A DNA stretch of 38,917 nt from Anabaena sp. UHCC 0187 (GCF_009712035.1 NZ_VILB01000027.1:1-38917), one strand, 5' to 3'; counted from the stretch's first letter, positions 17,447-25,270 are shown. Translations and numbers: made by a program. Notes: generated by a model from the sequence alone, not told the origin.

Positions 17447-18229
17447 ATGAACCCCTACGCTATCCTTAATCAGAACAAATATCAACGTGTTAGTGATGGC
17501 ATGAGCCGACCCCTGCTAGAAAACTGCGAGACTGCCTCACATATCCTTATTTTAGTTTGGCCACAACTTGGAGATTTTGATAGTCTTGAATATGCGTGGT
17601 GGTTGCAGCGCGAAGCTAAAAACTTGACAGATAAAAAACTCGCTATTCGTGCAGTGGGTATAGGCAATCTCGCTTCTGGCACAAGATTCTGTGAATATAC
17701 AGGATTTCCGCCGGAAAATTTATTTGTTGAACCGAATGGAGAACTACATCACCAACTCAATCTCTATTCTGGTCTGAATCTTTCTCTCCCTGGGTTTGCT
17801 GAGTCCCAGAAAGCTTGGCTAAATCTAATTTTGATGTGTGCAGGGATTGGTAGTCCGGGAACGCTGGCGGAGGTTTTTCGGGGATACAAGGGAGACCGCA
17901 AAGCCCCTCAACTGATTGGGGATGATGAAATCATTCAAGGTACTCCTCTACCTGCCTTCCAAGGCTCGTTTTTCCAATTAGCCGGCGGCAGTGGGTTTCA
18001 ACGTCCCTTTGAGTTAGCTACTCTGCGGCTACGGAATATGGTGGAAGTTCTCAGAAATTGGCAGACTTATGTACCGAATTCTGCCTACTTAACTCAGCGC
18101 GGTGGCACTTTTTTGTTTGATAGCAAAGGTCAGTTACTTTACGAACATCGAGATCCAGGAATTCTCGGCTTTGCTGCTAATATGAGCCAACCCCTATCAT
18201 TTTTATCCTTAATTGAAAACTGTGCGTAA
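17447..18229 (+). CDS. AhpC/TSA-like (PRXL2-type) thioredoxin-fold protein
   Basis: The sequence fits the thioredoxin-fold family of plant and cyanobacterial peroxiredoxin-like proteins (AhpC-TSA_2). Seen here are the central strand ILILVWPQLGDFDSLEYAWWL, the family stretch GTRFCEYTGFP with its Cys, and a C-terminal GGTFLFDSKGQLLYEHRDPG. A catalytic peroxidatic Cys at the usual thioredoxin-motif position is not evident, so peroxidase activity should not be assumed. 260 aa is normal. The start is the ATG at 17447. It begins a block of metabolic-type genes unlike the surrounding plasmid functions and looks like cargo from a chromosome. Confidence 0.75.
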   Translation: MNPYAILNQNKYQRVSDGMSRPLLENCETASHILILVWPQLGDFDSLEYAWWLQREAKNLTDKKLAIRAVGIGNLASGTRFCEYTGFPPENLFVEPNGELHHQLNLYSGLNLSLPGFAESQKAWLNLILMCAGIGSPGTLAEVFRGYKGDRKAPQLIGDDEIIQGTPLPAFQGSFFQLAGGSGFQRPFELATLRLRNMVEVLRNWQTYVPNSAYLTQRGGTFLFDSKGQLLYEHRDPGILGFAANMSQPLSFLSLIENCA

Positions 18230-18326
18230 ACTATAGGAATCCGGTTTGATTCTTGTTCATTATACTGAGACTCAATCGTTGATTCGATGGGGTTTACGGT
18301 TTACAGATTGTATGGCTTACGCCACG

Positions 18327-18476
18327 CTACACCACGCCACGCTATCAAAATTGGGATGGTTTGGTGCTATTCAATATCCCATTACCACACCTAAAATATT
18401 AGGAATTGCCACATTAGTAATAGCGATTCTAATTAATCAATTGGATACAAACTATTTTCATAAAAATGTCAATTAG
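18327..18476 (+). pseudogene. C-terminal remnant of a small multidrug/DMT-type membrane transporter
   Basis: Only the last 35-40 residues are recognisable: GWFGAIQYPITTPKILGIATL followed by a hydrophobic helix, which resembles the end of YdcZ/DUF606-type DMT transporters. Upstream the frame dissolves into a GCCACGC-type short repeat (18316-18341), and no start or other transmembrane helices remain. Probably a decayed fragment. Confidence 0.4.
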
Positions 18477-18575
18477 TGCCGGGGATAAGTTTGAAAAATT
18501 GTTATATTTTTAAACTCATCTGCTCACGGTAAAATTACACAACTTATTCCCTTACATCTAAGAATAGCAAAAACT

Positions 18576-19124
18576 ATGGAATGGCTTAATGAACCTGCTA
18601 ACTGGTCGCATTCTGAGCAGCAAATCATCATTAGAACTGCACCAAAAACTGATTTTTGGCGGATAACTCACTATGGTTTTATTCGTGATAGTGGACATTT
18701 CTACTTTGACCGAGTGAGTACAGATTTTGTTGTTGATGTCAAGATAAAAGGCAAATATAAAGACTTATATGATCAGGCAGGAATTATGATTCGTGCCGAT
18801 GAAAAACATTGGATTAAAACTGGAATTGAATATGTTGATGGAGTGCAAAATGTGAGTGCTGTCGTCACTCATAACTATTCAGATTGGTCATTTACACCTT
18901 TATTAAATCCTCCTCATATTTTTCAGCTACGGGTTGAGCGATGTCAAGAGGCTATTCATATCGCTTATTTAGATGAATATGACCGCTATGTTCCCTTGAG
19001 AATGGCTTATTTTCCAGTTCAGCAAGATATTCAAGTCGGAATTATGTGTGCATCACCACAAGGAAATGGGTATGAGGTAATTTTTGAAGATTATCAATTA
19101 ACAAAAAAAGGGGGAAATTTATGA
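18576..19124 (+). CDS. DUF1349 (concanavalin-like fold) protein
   Basis: The 182-residue protein matches DUF1349 in pattern: an N-terminal W-x(n)-APKTDFWR segment, DVKIKGKYKDLYDQAGIMIRADEKHWIKTGIEY, and a C-terminal GIMCASPQGNGYEVIFEDY. The fold is a beta-sandwich, and related yeast proteins are described as enolase regulators; substrate is unknown. It has no signal peptide. The start is the ATG at 18576 without an obvious ribosome site. Its stop overlaps the next start by 4 nt (ATGA), so the two genes are translationally coupled. Confidence 0.8.
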   Translation: MEWLNEPANWSHSEQQIIIRTAPKTDFWRITHYGFIRDSGHFYFDRVSTDFVVDVKIKGKYKDLYDQAGIMIRADEKHWIKTGIEYVDGVQNVSAVVTHNYSDWSFTPLLNPPHIFQLRVERCQEAIHIAYLDEYDRYVPLRMAYFPVQQDIQVGIMCASPQGNGYEVIFEDYQLTKKGGNL

Positions 19125-19795
19125 TAGATATTGAAGATTTAGCTAATTCTATCCTCCAAAAGCAATCAAAATTATCAATAAATAGAGCTTTTTTAGTTGC
19201 TGTCAGTGGTATTGATGGTTCTGGAAAAGGTTATATTACTGAAAAATTAATTACTGCTTTGAATCAGCAAAATCTTCATGCTGTTGCTATTAATTTAGAT
19301 CCTTGGCATAAGTTACCAAGCGAGCGATTTAATTCTGAACATCCAGGAGAGTATTTTTATCATCATGCTTTTTATTTTGACAATCTATTTCAAAAATTGA
19401 TACTGCCGTTAAAAAATCAACGAATGATTAACTTAACGACTGTTTTAACTGGAATTACAGGTATACCACAAACCTATAATTATCAATTTGCAAATGTGGA
19501 TATAATTGTGCTTGAAGGAATATTTTTGCTGAAGCGATCGCTCCAACATTTTTATGATTTTAAGATTTGGATTGATTGTTCATTTGCAACTGCTTTGGAG
19601 AGAGCAATCCAGCGAAATCAAGAAGATATTTCACCAGAACAGATAATTGAGGATTACCAAAAAATTTATTTTCCTGCCCAAAAAGTTCATTTGGCAATTG
19701 ACAATCCCAAATCAAGTACAGACGTGATTTATATTAATGATTTCAAGTTAGGTGTTCACCATGATCCACCGAATGCCCCTTCCTCAACAATGTAA
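19121..19795 (+). CDS. Uridine-kinase-like P-loop kinase
   Basis: Walker A is GIDGSGKG (from residue 30), with the DGSGK form of the uridine/phosphoribulokinase group. A nucleoside-binding NLDPWHK stretch and IIVLEGIFLLKRSL (the Walker-B-like strand with Glu, where the family has VEGI) follow. C-terminal RAIQRNQED supplies the usual lid arginines. At 224 aa it is of normal size. The likely reaction is ATP-dependent phosphorylation of a small molecule; which one cannot be told. It overlaps the DUF1349 gene by 4 nt and so probably acts with it. Confidence 0.8.
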   Translation: MIDIEDLANSILQKQSKLSINRAFLVAVSGIDGSGKGYITEKLITALNQQNLHAVAINLDPWHKLPSERFNSEHPGEYFYHHAFYFDNLFQKLILPLKNQRMINLTTVLTGITGIPQTYNYQFANVDIIVLEGIFLLKRSLQHFYDFKIWIDCSFATALERAIQRNQEDISPEQIIEDYQKIYFPAQKVHLAIDNPKSSTDVIYINDFKLGVHHDPPNAPSSTM

Positions 19796-19852
19796 GGTTG
19801 GAAAAATGTCAAGAAGAACCAATTAATTTACCAATCTCATCTGTCAGTCAGC

Positions 19853-21439
19853 TTATTCAAATAATTCTCGATGCTGATAAGCAAACGGTGAAATATCCTC
19901 ACTTGACACAGGTTGAGCATAAATAGCCTGATTGCGAATAGCTTGCATTTGTTCTGATTCTCGCTCCATTGCCGGAGTGAACTGCGATCGCTGTTTTAGC
20001 AAATCCTCAAACTCAATCTTTCCTGCTCTACCTTGAGCAAAAGCATTCTCAGCACAACGACGCACAGCATTACCAATTTCGGCTGGAGTACAAATTCTAT
20101 ACTCAGCCAACAGCCTCCGCCATTGTTCATCACTCCAAGGTGAATCATTGCCTGAAAAAGCTGAAAAATACTTAGCTAAATGTAAATTGAAAACTTCGTA
20201 TCTTGCCCCCTCATGGGGTAAATCTACAAAAAAGATATCATCAAAACGACGCACTAATTCAGCAGGTAACATTTCTAGACGGTTGATAGTGGCAATCGTA
20301 TAAACAGGCTCTTGGTGTTCCTGCATCCAGGTTAACAAACCCGCAGACAACCGCCGGGCTACACCTCCGTCTGCATTCGAGTCCCAACCAGCAAAACCTT
20401 TATCAAAGTCATCCCAGTAGAGAACGCAGGGAGCAAGGGATGTTACCAAAGCAATAAATTCCTTTAAGGCTCGGTCTGGATGAGGACTAACCAATAGTAC
20501 ACCCCAATTAGCGGCTAACAGTGGCAAGCCTATTTTCTTGGCTGCTAACTTGGCAGACAAACTTTTACCTGTTCCTGGTGGTCCCCATAACAACATTCCT
20601 GTGGGAAACTGCAAATTATATGTTTGTGCTTCTGGTTGTAGTAAACAAGTAATAGTTTCTAACCTTGTTGCCAATAAATCTAACCCCGCAGATGAAGGGA
20701 TATCCGGTTGAGCAATGTACTCTAAACCCCGTCCCTTTAATTTGTTAACTTTATGCTCAAGAACTAATTGGGCGATATCCTCAAGTTGATCTACAAAACC
20801 TAAACATTGTTTCAGTAGCAAATTTATCTCGCCTCTGGGTAAACCTTGACAGGCACGAATTAGCAATTGCAGTGCTTGGTTTGTTGAATTTGTTTTTGAG
20901 TAAGGATAGTCATTGGCTAAAGTCGAGGGCGAACAACAATCAAAAAACTGCTGTACAATCAGTTCTACCTGCTGTTGGTTTGGCAGTGGATTAGACAGTA
21001 CAGGAATAAAGGGCTGTAATTCTAGAGGTAGTTGAACGTAAGTTTCTAGTAATACCCAGTAATTATCTTGCTGACTCCACAAGGCTTGATGATAAGCATT
21101 CAGTAATTGATAGCTAAGTTTTTGACTAATTTGGCTACCATTATCTTCCTGTAACACTCCCTCCAATAAATAAATACCTGGTTGATAGTCTGACAAAAGA
21201 TACTGAATAATGTTCTGGTTTTTACCCCTATCAGTTGACTGTAAAATGTACTGATTTTGATGCTGAATTAATTGTTGTAGTTCGCAATAACCGGGATTCC
21301 AGAGAAAGACTGACAAAGATTGCTCCTCACCCCAATGGTAAAACTGCTCTAAAATCTGCATTCTATCAGGTGTATGATATTCCACAGCCACAATTGCCGT
21401 ATTTTGGTTAGCTAAAGCAGGCCAGTCTGTCAACTTCAT
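19853..21439 (-). CDS. AAA ATPase of the Ycf46 type
   Basis: The 528-residue protein has an N-terminal domain (1-240) like that of Ycf46 and a C-terminal AAA module. Walker A is GPPGTGKS at 286-293. The Walker B strand reads VLYWDDFDKGF, so Asp 344 takes the place of the catalytic Glu. Sensor and arginine-finger region TIATINRLEMLPAELVRRFDD follows. Ycf46 in cyanobacteria is linked to the response to carbon and other stress, but the plasmid copies have no known role. The start is the ATG at 21439. It faces the kinase gene tail to tail with a 57-bp gap. Confidence 0.85.
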   Translation of the reverse strand: MKLTDWPALANQNTAIVAVEYHTPDRMQILEQFYHWGEEQSLSVFLWNPGYCELQQLIQHQNQYILQSTDRGKNQNIIQYLLSDYQPGIYLLEGVLQEDNGSQISQKLSYQLLNAYHQALWSQQDNYWVLLETYVQLPLELQPFIPVLSNPLPNQQQVELIVQQFFDCCSPSTLANDYPYSKTNSTNQALQLLIRACQGLPRGEINLLLKQCLGFVDQLEDIAQLVLEHKVNKLKGRGLEYIAQPDIPSSAGLDLLATRLETITCLLQPEAQTYNLQFPTGMLLWGPPGTGKSLSAKLAAKKIGLPLLAANWGVLLVSPHPDRALKEFIALVTSLAPCVLYWDDFDKGFAGWDSNADGGVARRLSAGLLTWMQEHQEPVYTIATINRLEMLPAELVRRFDDIFFVDLPHEGARYEVFNLHLAKYFSAFSGNDSPWSDEQWRRLLAEYRICTPAEIGNAVRRCAENAFAQGRAGKIEFEDLLKQRSQFTPAMERESEQMQAIRNQAIYAQPVSSEDISPFAYQHRELFE

Positions 21440-21598
21440 GAGTTTGATTTTAACGACTTACACTCCCCTTTTAGAACAAAGTCATTACCAATGCCTTAGC
21501 CTTATGGACAATTATTAGTATCCAGCAGACTATGTTTTTTGGCATTGCTGAATCATGAGATGATTTCGCCCAATTTAGAACTAATTTTCAATAGTTTC

Positions 21599-21639
21599 AA
21601 CAGCCAATTCATCACGCATTTATAAAACGGCTGTTTTTT
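21599..21639 (+). terminator. Terminator-like hairpin with no gene upstream
   Basis: AACAGCC (21599-21605) / GGCTGTT (21629-21635) with a 23-nt loop, ending in TTTTTT. No plus-strand ORF precedes it in 21440-21598, so it could end a small non-coding RNA. Confidence 0.35.
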
Positions 21640-21733
21640 ATTTGAATAAAAGCAGTGGGAAAACGCTTGTCGTAAATTCTACGAACAGGGACGCGGAGCG
21701 AAATAATGAAATTGGAAATAAATGGAGATGAAA

Positions 21734-21747
21734 GCCGCGATTGCGGC
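21734..21747 (+). promoter_or_regulatory. 5' leader hairpin (5-bp stem, 4-nt loop)
   Basis: GCCGC / GATT loop / GCGGC, ending 40 nt before the ATG at 21788. A strong AAGGAGG follows it at 21749 and a GTGAAAATTTCAC palindrome next, before the gene's own AAAGGAG. Confidence 0.5.
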
Positions 21748-21787
21748 AAGGAGGTGAAAATTTCACTTTTTTAAAGGAGTTTGTTAA

Positions 21788-22435
21788 ATGGCAATCGCCA
21801 AAACTCGTACTAACGGCAATACTCGCCATACAGCTAATGGTAAAGTATCAGCGAAAACAAATAACACAGCTACCGCAACTAAATCTAAGGCAGTAAAGGC
21901 TTCACCACAACAGGAAGCATTAGCCTTATTGAAGGAATTGCGGAATTTAATCTTCAAAGAGTACGGAATTAAATTACAGCTACGCGACTCCAGAATTTCT
22001 ACCAAAATCGGTCATGCAGCCCGTGAAAAACTCGGACTTGATATTGCTGCTCAAGTTAAAAAGAAAGGTGGTAATAAAAAGTTCGATTGGCAGAAATGGA
22101 ACAGCAAATTATTTCCTAAATTGTTTGGACAACCAGATGCCCTCAAATATCCACCAGAAGTAGTTGCTATTTTCATGAGTATGCTGTACGACACAATCAG
22201 CAAAGACCCGGAGCAAGCAATAGCTGATTTAGTCGAATTCAACCGGGCATCACTAGAACGTCGCAACTCATTCCAAGAACAAGAAGTGGAAGAACTGGAT
22301 GATTTAGATAACGAACTTGACGAGGACTTGGACGAAGATGAGGATGAGGATGATGAGGATGATGACGATGAACTCGATGAGGACTTGGATGAAGATGACG
22401 ATTTAGATGAAGATGATGAGGACGATGACGAGTAA
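21788..22435 (+). CDS. Charged plasmid protein: basic N-terminus, very acidic C-terminus
   Basis: I do not recognise it. The 215-residue protein has a basic, Thr/Lys/Ala-rich N-terminal tail (1-38), a helical core (40-165) with FDWQKWNSKLF, and a C-terminal tail of nearly pure Asp, Glu and Leu (about 168-215). The FDW-x-K-x-N segment recurs in the two smaller proteins downstream (FDWEKHNTQF and FDWNEHNTEF), so the three are probably distant relatives. The bipolar charge suggests a nucleic-acid-associated or chaperone-like protein. The start is the ATG at 21788 with AAAGGAG 8 nt upstream and a leader hairpin before that. Confidence 0.75.
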   Translation: MAIAKTRTNGNTRHTANGKVSAKTNNTATATKSKAVKASPQQEALALLKELRNLIFKEYGIKLQLRDSRISTKIGHAAREKLGLDIAAQVKKKGGNKKFDWQKWNSKLFPKLFGQPDALKYPPEVVAIFMSMLYDTISKDPEQAIADLVEFNRASLERRNSFQEQEVEELDDLDNELDEDLDEDEDEDDEDDDDELDEDLDEDDDLDEDDEDDDE

Positions 22436-22620
22436 TTGATTCTCCATAAGTGACAGAATTGTAACTATAAATAACCATGTATTGCTACCAACAATACAGG
22501 TTATTTTTTTATGGAGTTTGAAGAAAATAATGCAGAAGAATCAGAATTACCACTTTTATAAAATATTAAACAAACTTTTTAAGTTATAAATTGTCATTGT
22601 CTAAATGCGGAATTAATTAG

Positions 22621-22646
22621 AAACTGAAAACATTTGATTTCAGTTT
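22621..22646. repeat. Perfect 9-bp hairpin
   Basis: AAACTGAAA / TTTCAGTTT with an 8-nt loop, in the 22436-22667 gap downstream of the charged-protein gene. Nothing else is recognised in that gap. Confidence 0.45.
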
Positions 22647-22667
22647 AAAAGCACAAAATTTTATCCC

Positions 22668-22805
22668 ATGAGCCATAGCTTGTATGAAGAAATAGGAGTC
22701 ATCCGCCAAGTTATGCTAACAGGAATACCTATAAGCCATAGCTTGTATAACGAAGTAGGAATTATCTGTCAAGTGATGCTAACAGCAATGCGTATAAAAA
22801 ACTAA
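22668..22805 (+). CDS. Possible 45-residue protein made of two 21-residue repeats
   Basis: Two 63-bp direct repeats (22671-22733 and 22734-22796) are in one open frame from ATG 22668 to TAA 22803. The units begin SHSLYEEIGVI and SHSLYNEVGII, and both contain QVMLT. Differences between the copies include synonymous or conservative changes (Ile/Val swaps, GTT to GTG). The peptide is amphipathic. There is no Shine-Dalgarno sequence, so translation is uncertain; the repeat alone is certain. Confidence 0.35.
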   Translation: MSHSLYEEIGVIRQVMLTGIPISHSLYNEVGIICQVMLTAMRIKN

Positions 22806-22858
22806 ATTTAGTAAAACAAACTTTGGAAATAATCAACGAATTGGAATTTCAGCGAATT

Positions 22859-22872
22859 GCATCTTTCGATGC
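22859..22872 (+). promoter_or_regulatory. 5' leader hairpin (5-bp stem, 4-nt loop)
   Basis: GCATC / TTTC loop / GATGC, ending 42 nt before the ATG at 22915. The same stem is used in front of the paralogue at 23531. Confidence 0.5.
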
Positions 22873-22914
22873 GGTTTCTATGAGAAAAACAGAAAAAATC
22901 AAGGAGTAATTCTC

Positions 22915-23340
22915 ATGCTGAAGACTCGCAAAGCCACTAAAACAGCCTCTAAACCTAAAAAACATATTCCAGCTTTAGAGCGAGTAATTACTTATCAGGA
23001 GAAAGTCCATTTGATGGTAATTGAAGTATTACGGGAAGAATCGGGGAGAGAATTAGCAGCTACCGCCCGATTTAATGAACAAGAGTTTGATTGGGAAAAA
23101 CATAACACACAGTTTCGTAACGATTATCTGAACACACCATTGAAAGAATTGGTGAATTATGCCCGCAAACTTTACGGGTTGAATAATCTGGATGAAATTC
23201 GAGATAGACGTGCTGCTCATAAAGCTGCTCGCTCTAAACGTATGGAGGGACTTAATGGTTTAAGTAATAACTCAGATGATTGGATAGATGACGATTTTGA
23301 ACAGGATGAAGATGACGAAGATTTAGAGGTTGAAGATTAA
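22915..23340 (+). CDS. Small charged protein, paralogue of the next gene
   Basis: Family unknown. 141 residues: a basic N-terminus (1-20, Lys-rich), a core of about 80 residues (YQEKVHLMVIEVLREESGRE, then FDWEKHNTQF, YARKLYGLNNLDEIRDRR) and an acidic C-terminal tail (from about 117). The core is about 60 percent identical by eye to the protein at 23531. The ribosome site AAGGAG lies 8 nt before the ATG. It has its own leader hairpin and terminator, so it is a single-gene unit. Confidence 0.75.
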   Translation: MLKTRKATKTASKPKKHIPALERVITYQEKVHLMVIEVLREESGRELAATARFNEQEFDWEKHNTQFRNDYLNTPLKELVNYARKLYGLNNLDEIRDRRAAHKAARSKRMEGLNGLSNNSDDWIDDDFEQDEDDEDLEVED

Positions 23341-23345
23341 TTATT

Positions 23346-23380
23346 ATGCCCCGAATTATTTTAATCGGGGCATTTTATTT
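23346..23380 (+). terminator. Rho-independent terminator
   Basis: Nine-bp stem ATGCCCCGA / TCGGGGCAT followed by TTTATTT, six nt after the stop codon. Confidence 0.85.
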
Positions 23381-23467
23381 GAGTGCGTAGCTAATACAAC
23401 AAACAGAATTGAAGACAATAATTGCAACTGAATTTTAGCAATCAAAAAGTGAATTTTAATTCAGAAG

Positions 23468-23481
23468 GCATCTGTCGATGC
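23468..23481 (+). promoter_or_regulatory. 5' leader hairpin (5-bp stem, 4-nt loop)
   Basis: GCATC / TGTC loop / GATGC, ending 49 nt before the ATG at 23531. CTATG follows both this stem (after 4 nt) and the one at 22859 (after 5 nt). Confidence 0.5.
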
Positions 23482-23530
23482 TATCTATGCGAGATCCAAG
23501 TAAGTAATTCGTTAATCAAAGGACAATGCT

Positions 23531-23920
23531 ATGAAACGTAATCAGCAACAAACTAAAGTTTTAGAAAAAGCGATGGAATATCAAGGTCAGGAAAATCCAA
23601 TTAAACGGAAACGTAATCAACAAGAAACCAAAGCTTTGGAAAAAGTTATGGGATATCAAGATAAAGTACGATTAATGGTACTCGAAGTTTTAAGAGAGGA
23701 AACTGGACGAGAACTCGCTGCTAAAGCCCGGTTTAATCAAGAAGAATTTGACTGGAACGAACACAACACAGAGTTTCGTCTGGACTATGCTGATACTCCA
23801 ATCAATGAACTATTAGCTTACGCTAAACGTTTCTATGGATTGAAAGATTTGGATGCAGTGCGCGAGCGACGCAAGGCTCACAAACAACAACGTGCAGCTA
23901 GATTTGCTGAAGCGTCTTAA
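23531..23920 (+). CDS. Small charged protein with duplicated N-terminal segment
   Basis: Paralogue of the gene at 22915, sharing VLEVLREETGRELAAKARFN, FDWNEHNTEF and YAKRFYGLKDLD. It lacks the acidic tail and instead ends in a basic Arg/Lys/Gln-rich helix (RRKAHKQQRAAR). The N-terminus holds a tandem copy of about 26-28 residues (KRNQQQTKVLEKAMEYQ then KRNQQETKALEKVMGYQ), a recent internal duplication. Function is unknown. The start is the ATG at 23531, with AAAGGA about 8 nt upstream. A terminator follows. Confidence 0.75.
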   Translation: MKRNQQQTKVLEKAMEYQGQENPIKRKRNQQETKALEKVMGYQDKVRLMVLEVLREETGRELAAKARFNQEEFDWNEHNTEFRLDYADTPINELLAYAKRFYGLKDLDAVRERRKAHKQQRAARFAEAS

Positions 23921-23942
23921 GTATCTACTGCTGAAAACAGCA

Positions 23943-23970
23943 ACCCCACATTTAAGTGGGGTAACTTTTT
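23943..23970 (+). terminator. Rho-independent terminator
   Basis: ACCCCAC / GTGGGGT with an ATTTAA loop, then AAC and five T. Confidence 0.75.
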
Positions 23971-24092
23971 GCCCACCCACCCTTACCCATAAAAACTGTA
24001 TTTTCAAGGCTAAATTCGCATAACCACACCTTAACGGACGGACACCACTACCGTTACAAAAATTAAATTTACTTAATATTTCGTTACGATAA

Positions 24093-24127
24093 GGGCATTG
24101 AGAGAAACAACAAACTTCTCAATGCCC
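24093..24127 (+). promoter_or_regulatory. Perfect 11-bp hairpin just before the protease start
   Basis: GGGCATTGAGA (24093-24103) pairs with TCTCAATGCCC (24117-24127) across a 13-nt loop. It covers an in-frame ATG at 24122 and abuts another at 24128, leaving the ATG at 24146 free. It may be an RNA control element or a protein operator. A second small inverted repeat, TAACGG/CCGTTA, lies at 24032-24056. Confidence 0.55.
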
Positions 24128-24145
24128 ATGTCACAGGTAAACGCC

Positions 24146-25270
24146 ATGAATAGCACAATTCGGGTTGGCAACCTTTTTGGAATACCTTTTTATATACATC
24201 CGTCCTGGTTTTTAGTTCTAGGTTTGGTAACTTGGAGCTACAGCAGCGGACTAGCGGCACAATTTCCCCAATTAGGTGGGGGATTGCCTTTGGTACTGGG
24301 ATTGATGACGGCGCTACTGTTATTCGGCTCAGTTGTCGCCCATGAATTAGGACACAGCTTTGTCGCTATTCGCCAAGGAATTGATGTTAAATCAATTACA
24401 CTGTTTATATTTGGTGGACTGGCAAGCTTAGAAAAAGAATCGTCAACTCCAGGGGCAGCTTTTTGGGTAGCTATTGCCGGACCAATAGTTAGTTTGATGC
24501 TATTCGCTACAGCGACAACAGTTGGTTTTGCGACTGCTGCATCTGGACCATTGGCTGCTATCCTTGGTCTACTAGCTTCTGTTAATTTGACATTAGCTCT
24601 ATTTAACCTCATTCCTGGCTTGCCTTTGGACGGAGGAAATATACTTAAAGCAATAGTTTGGAAAATTACTGGTAAATCCTATAAAGGAGTGGTTGTTGCC
24701 AGCCGAATTGGACAAATCTTTGGTTGGTTAGCGATTGCTTCTGGTTTAATTCCTCTACTATTGTTGGGTAGCTTTGCTAACTTCTGGAACTTGTTAATTG
24801 GCTTCTTTTTGCTACAAAATGCTGGTAATGCTGCCCAATTTGCGAGAGTGCAAGAAAAACTCACAGGTTTAACAGCAGCGGATGCTGTAACTAACGATAG
24901 CCCGATTGTCAAAGCGAATTTGAGTTTAAGAGACTTTGCTGATCAACATCTCTTAAATGCTCAGGAATACCGTCGTTTCTTGGTGACAGATGAGCAAGGA
25001 CAATTGTTAGGAGCGATATCAGTTGATGACTTGCGAACTATTCCCAATACACTATGGGCAGAAACTCAGGTTTTCAAAGTCATGAAACCAATTGAGCAGT
25101 CAAGCACCGTACAATCGGATCAACCGTTGCTAGAAGTAGTACAGTTACTCGAAACACAAAAATTATCAGTACTGACTGTAATTCGTGAAAATGGTTTTCT
25201 GGTTGGTATTTTAGAAAAAGCTGCAATTATCAACTTACTTCAGAAGAAAGTACAAACAAAATTTGCATAA
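24146..25270 (+). CDS. Site-2 protease family membrane metalloprotease with CBS region
   Basis: This M50-type intramembrane protease cuts transmembrane segments, often releasing regulators. Zinc motif HELGH lies at residues 66-70, and the second metal ligand is in NLIPGLPLDGG (Asp at about 162). Several hydrophobic helices surround both. Residues about 245-374 fit a pair of CBS modules, as in related cyanobacterial and archaeal enzymes. The frame extends to a TTG at 24098 and ATGs at 24122 and 24128; I chose the ATG at 24146 because CAGG lies 8 nt upstream, the hairpin blocks the others, and the protein then begins MNSTIRVGNLFGIPF as in relatives. Its substrate is not apparent; the single-pass membrane proteins nearby are candidates. 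Confidence 0.85.
   Translation: MNSTIRVGNLFGIPFYIHPSWFLVLGLVTWSYSSGLAAQFPQLGGGLPLVLGLMTALLLFGSVVAHELGHSFVAIRQGIDVKSITLFIFGGLASLEKESSTPGAAFWVAIAGPIVSLMLFATATTVGFATAASGPLAAILGLLASVNLTLALFNLIPGLPLDGGNILKAIVWKITGKSYKGVVVASRIGQIFGWLAIASGLIPLLLLGSFANFWNLLIGFFLLQNAGNAAQFARVQEKLTGLTAADAVTNDSPIVKANLSLRDFADQHLLNAQEYRRFLVTDEQGQLLGAISVDDLRTIPNTLWAETQVFKVMKPIEQSSTVQSDQPLLEVVQLLETQKLSVLTVIRENGFLVGILEKAAIINLLQKKVQTKFA

Noticed and set aside
18246-18476. Intact 76-residue membrane protein
   Set aside because: It would need a TTG start, contains a short-repeat stretch and only matches the end of a transporter.
21754-21774. Leader peptide starting at GTG 21754
   Set aside because: The AAGGAGG overlaps the GTG with no spacing, and only six codons follow.
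22239-22478. His/Pro-rich ORF on the minus strand
   Set aside because: It is the reverse reading of the GAT/GAG-rich acidic tail of the charged protein.
22915-23920. ParB or toxin-antitoxin pair
   Set aside because: The two proteins are paralogues of each other with separate terminators, not an operon pair, and match no such family.
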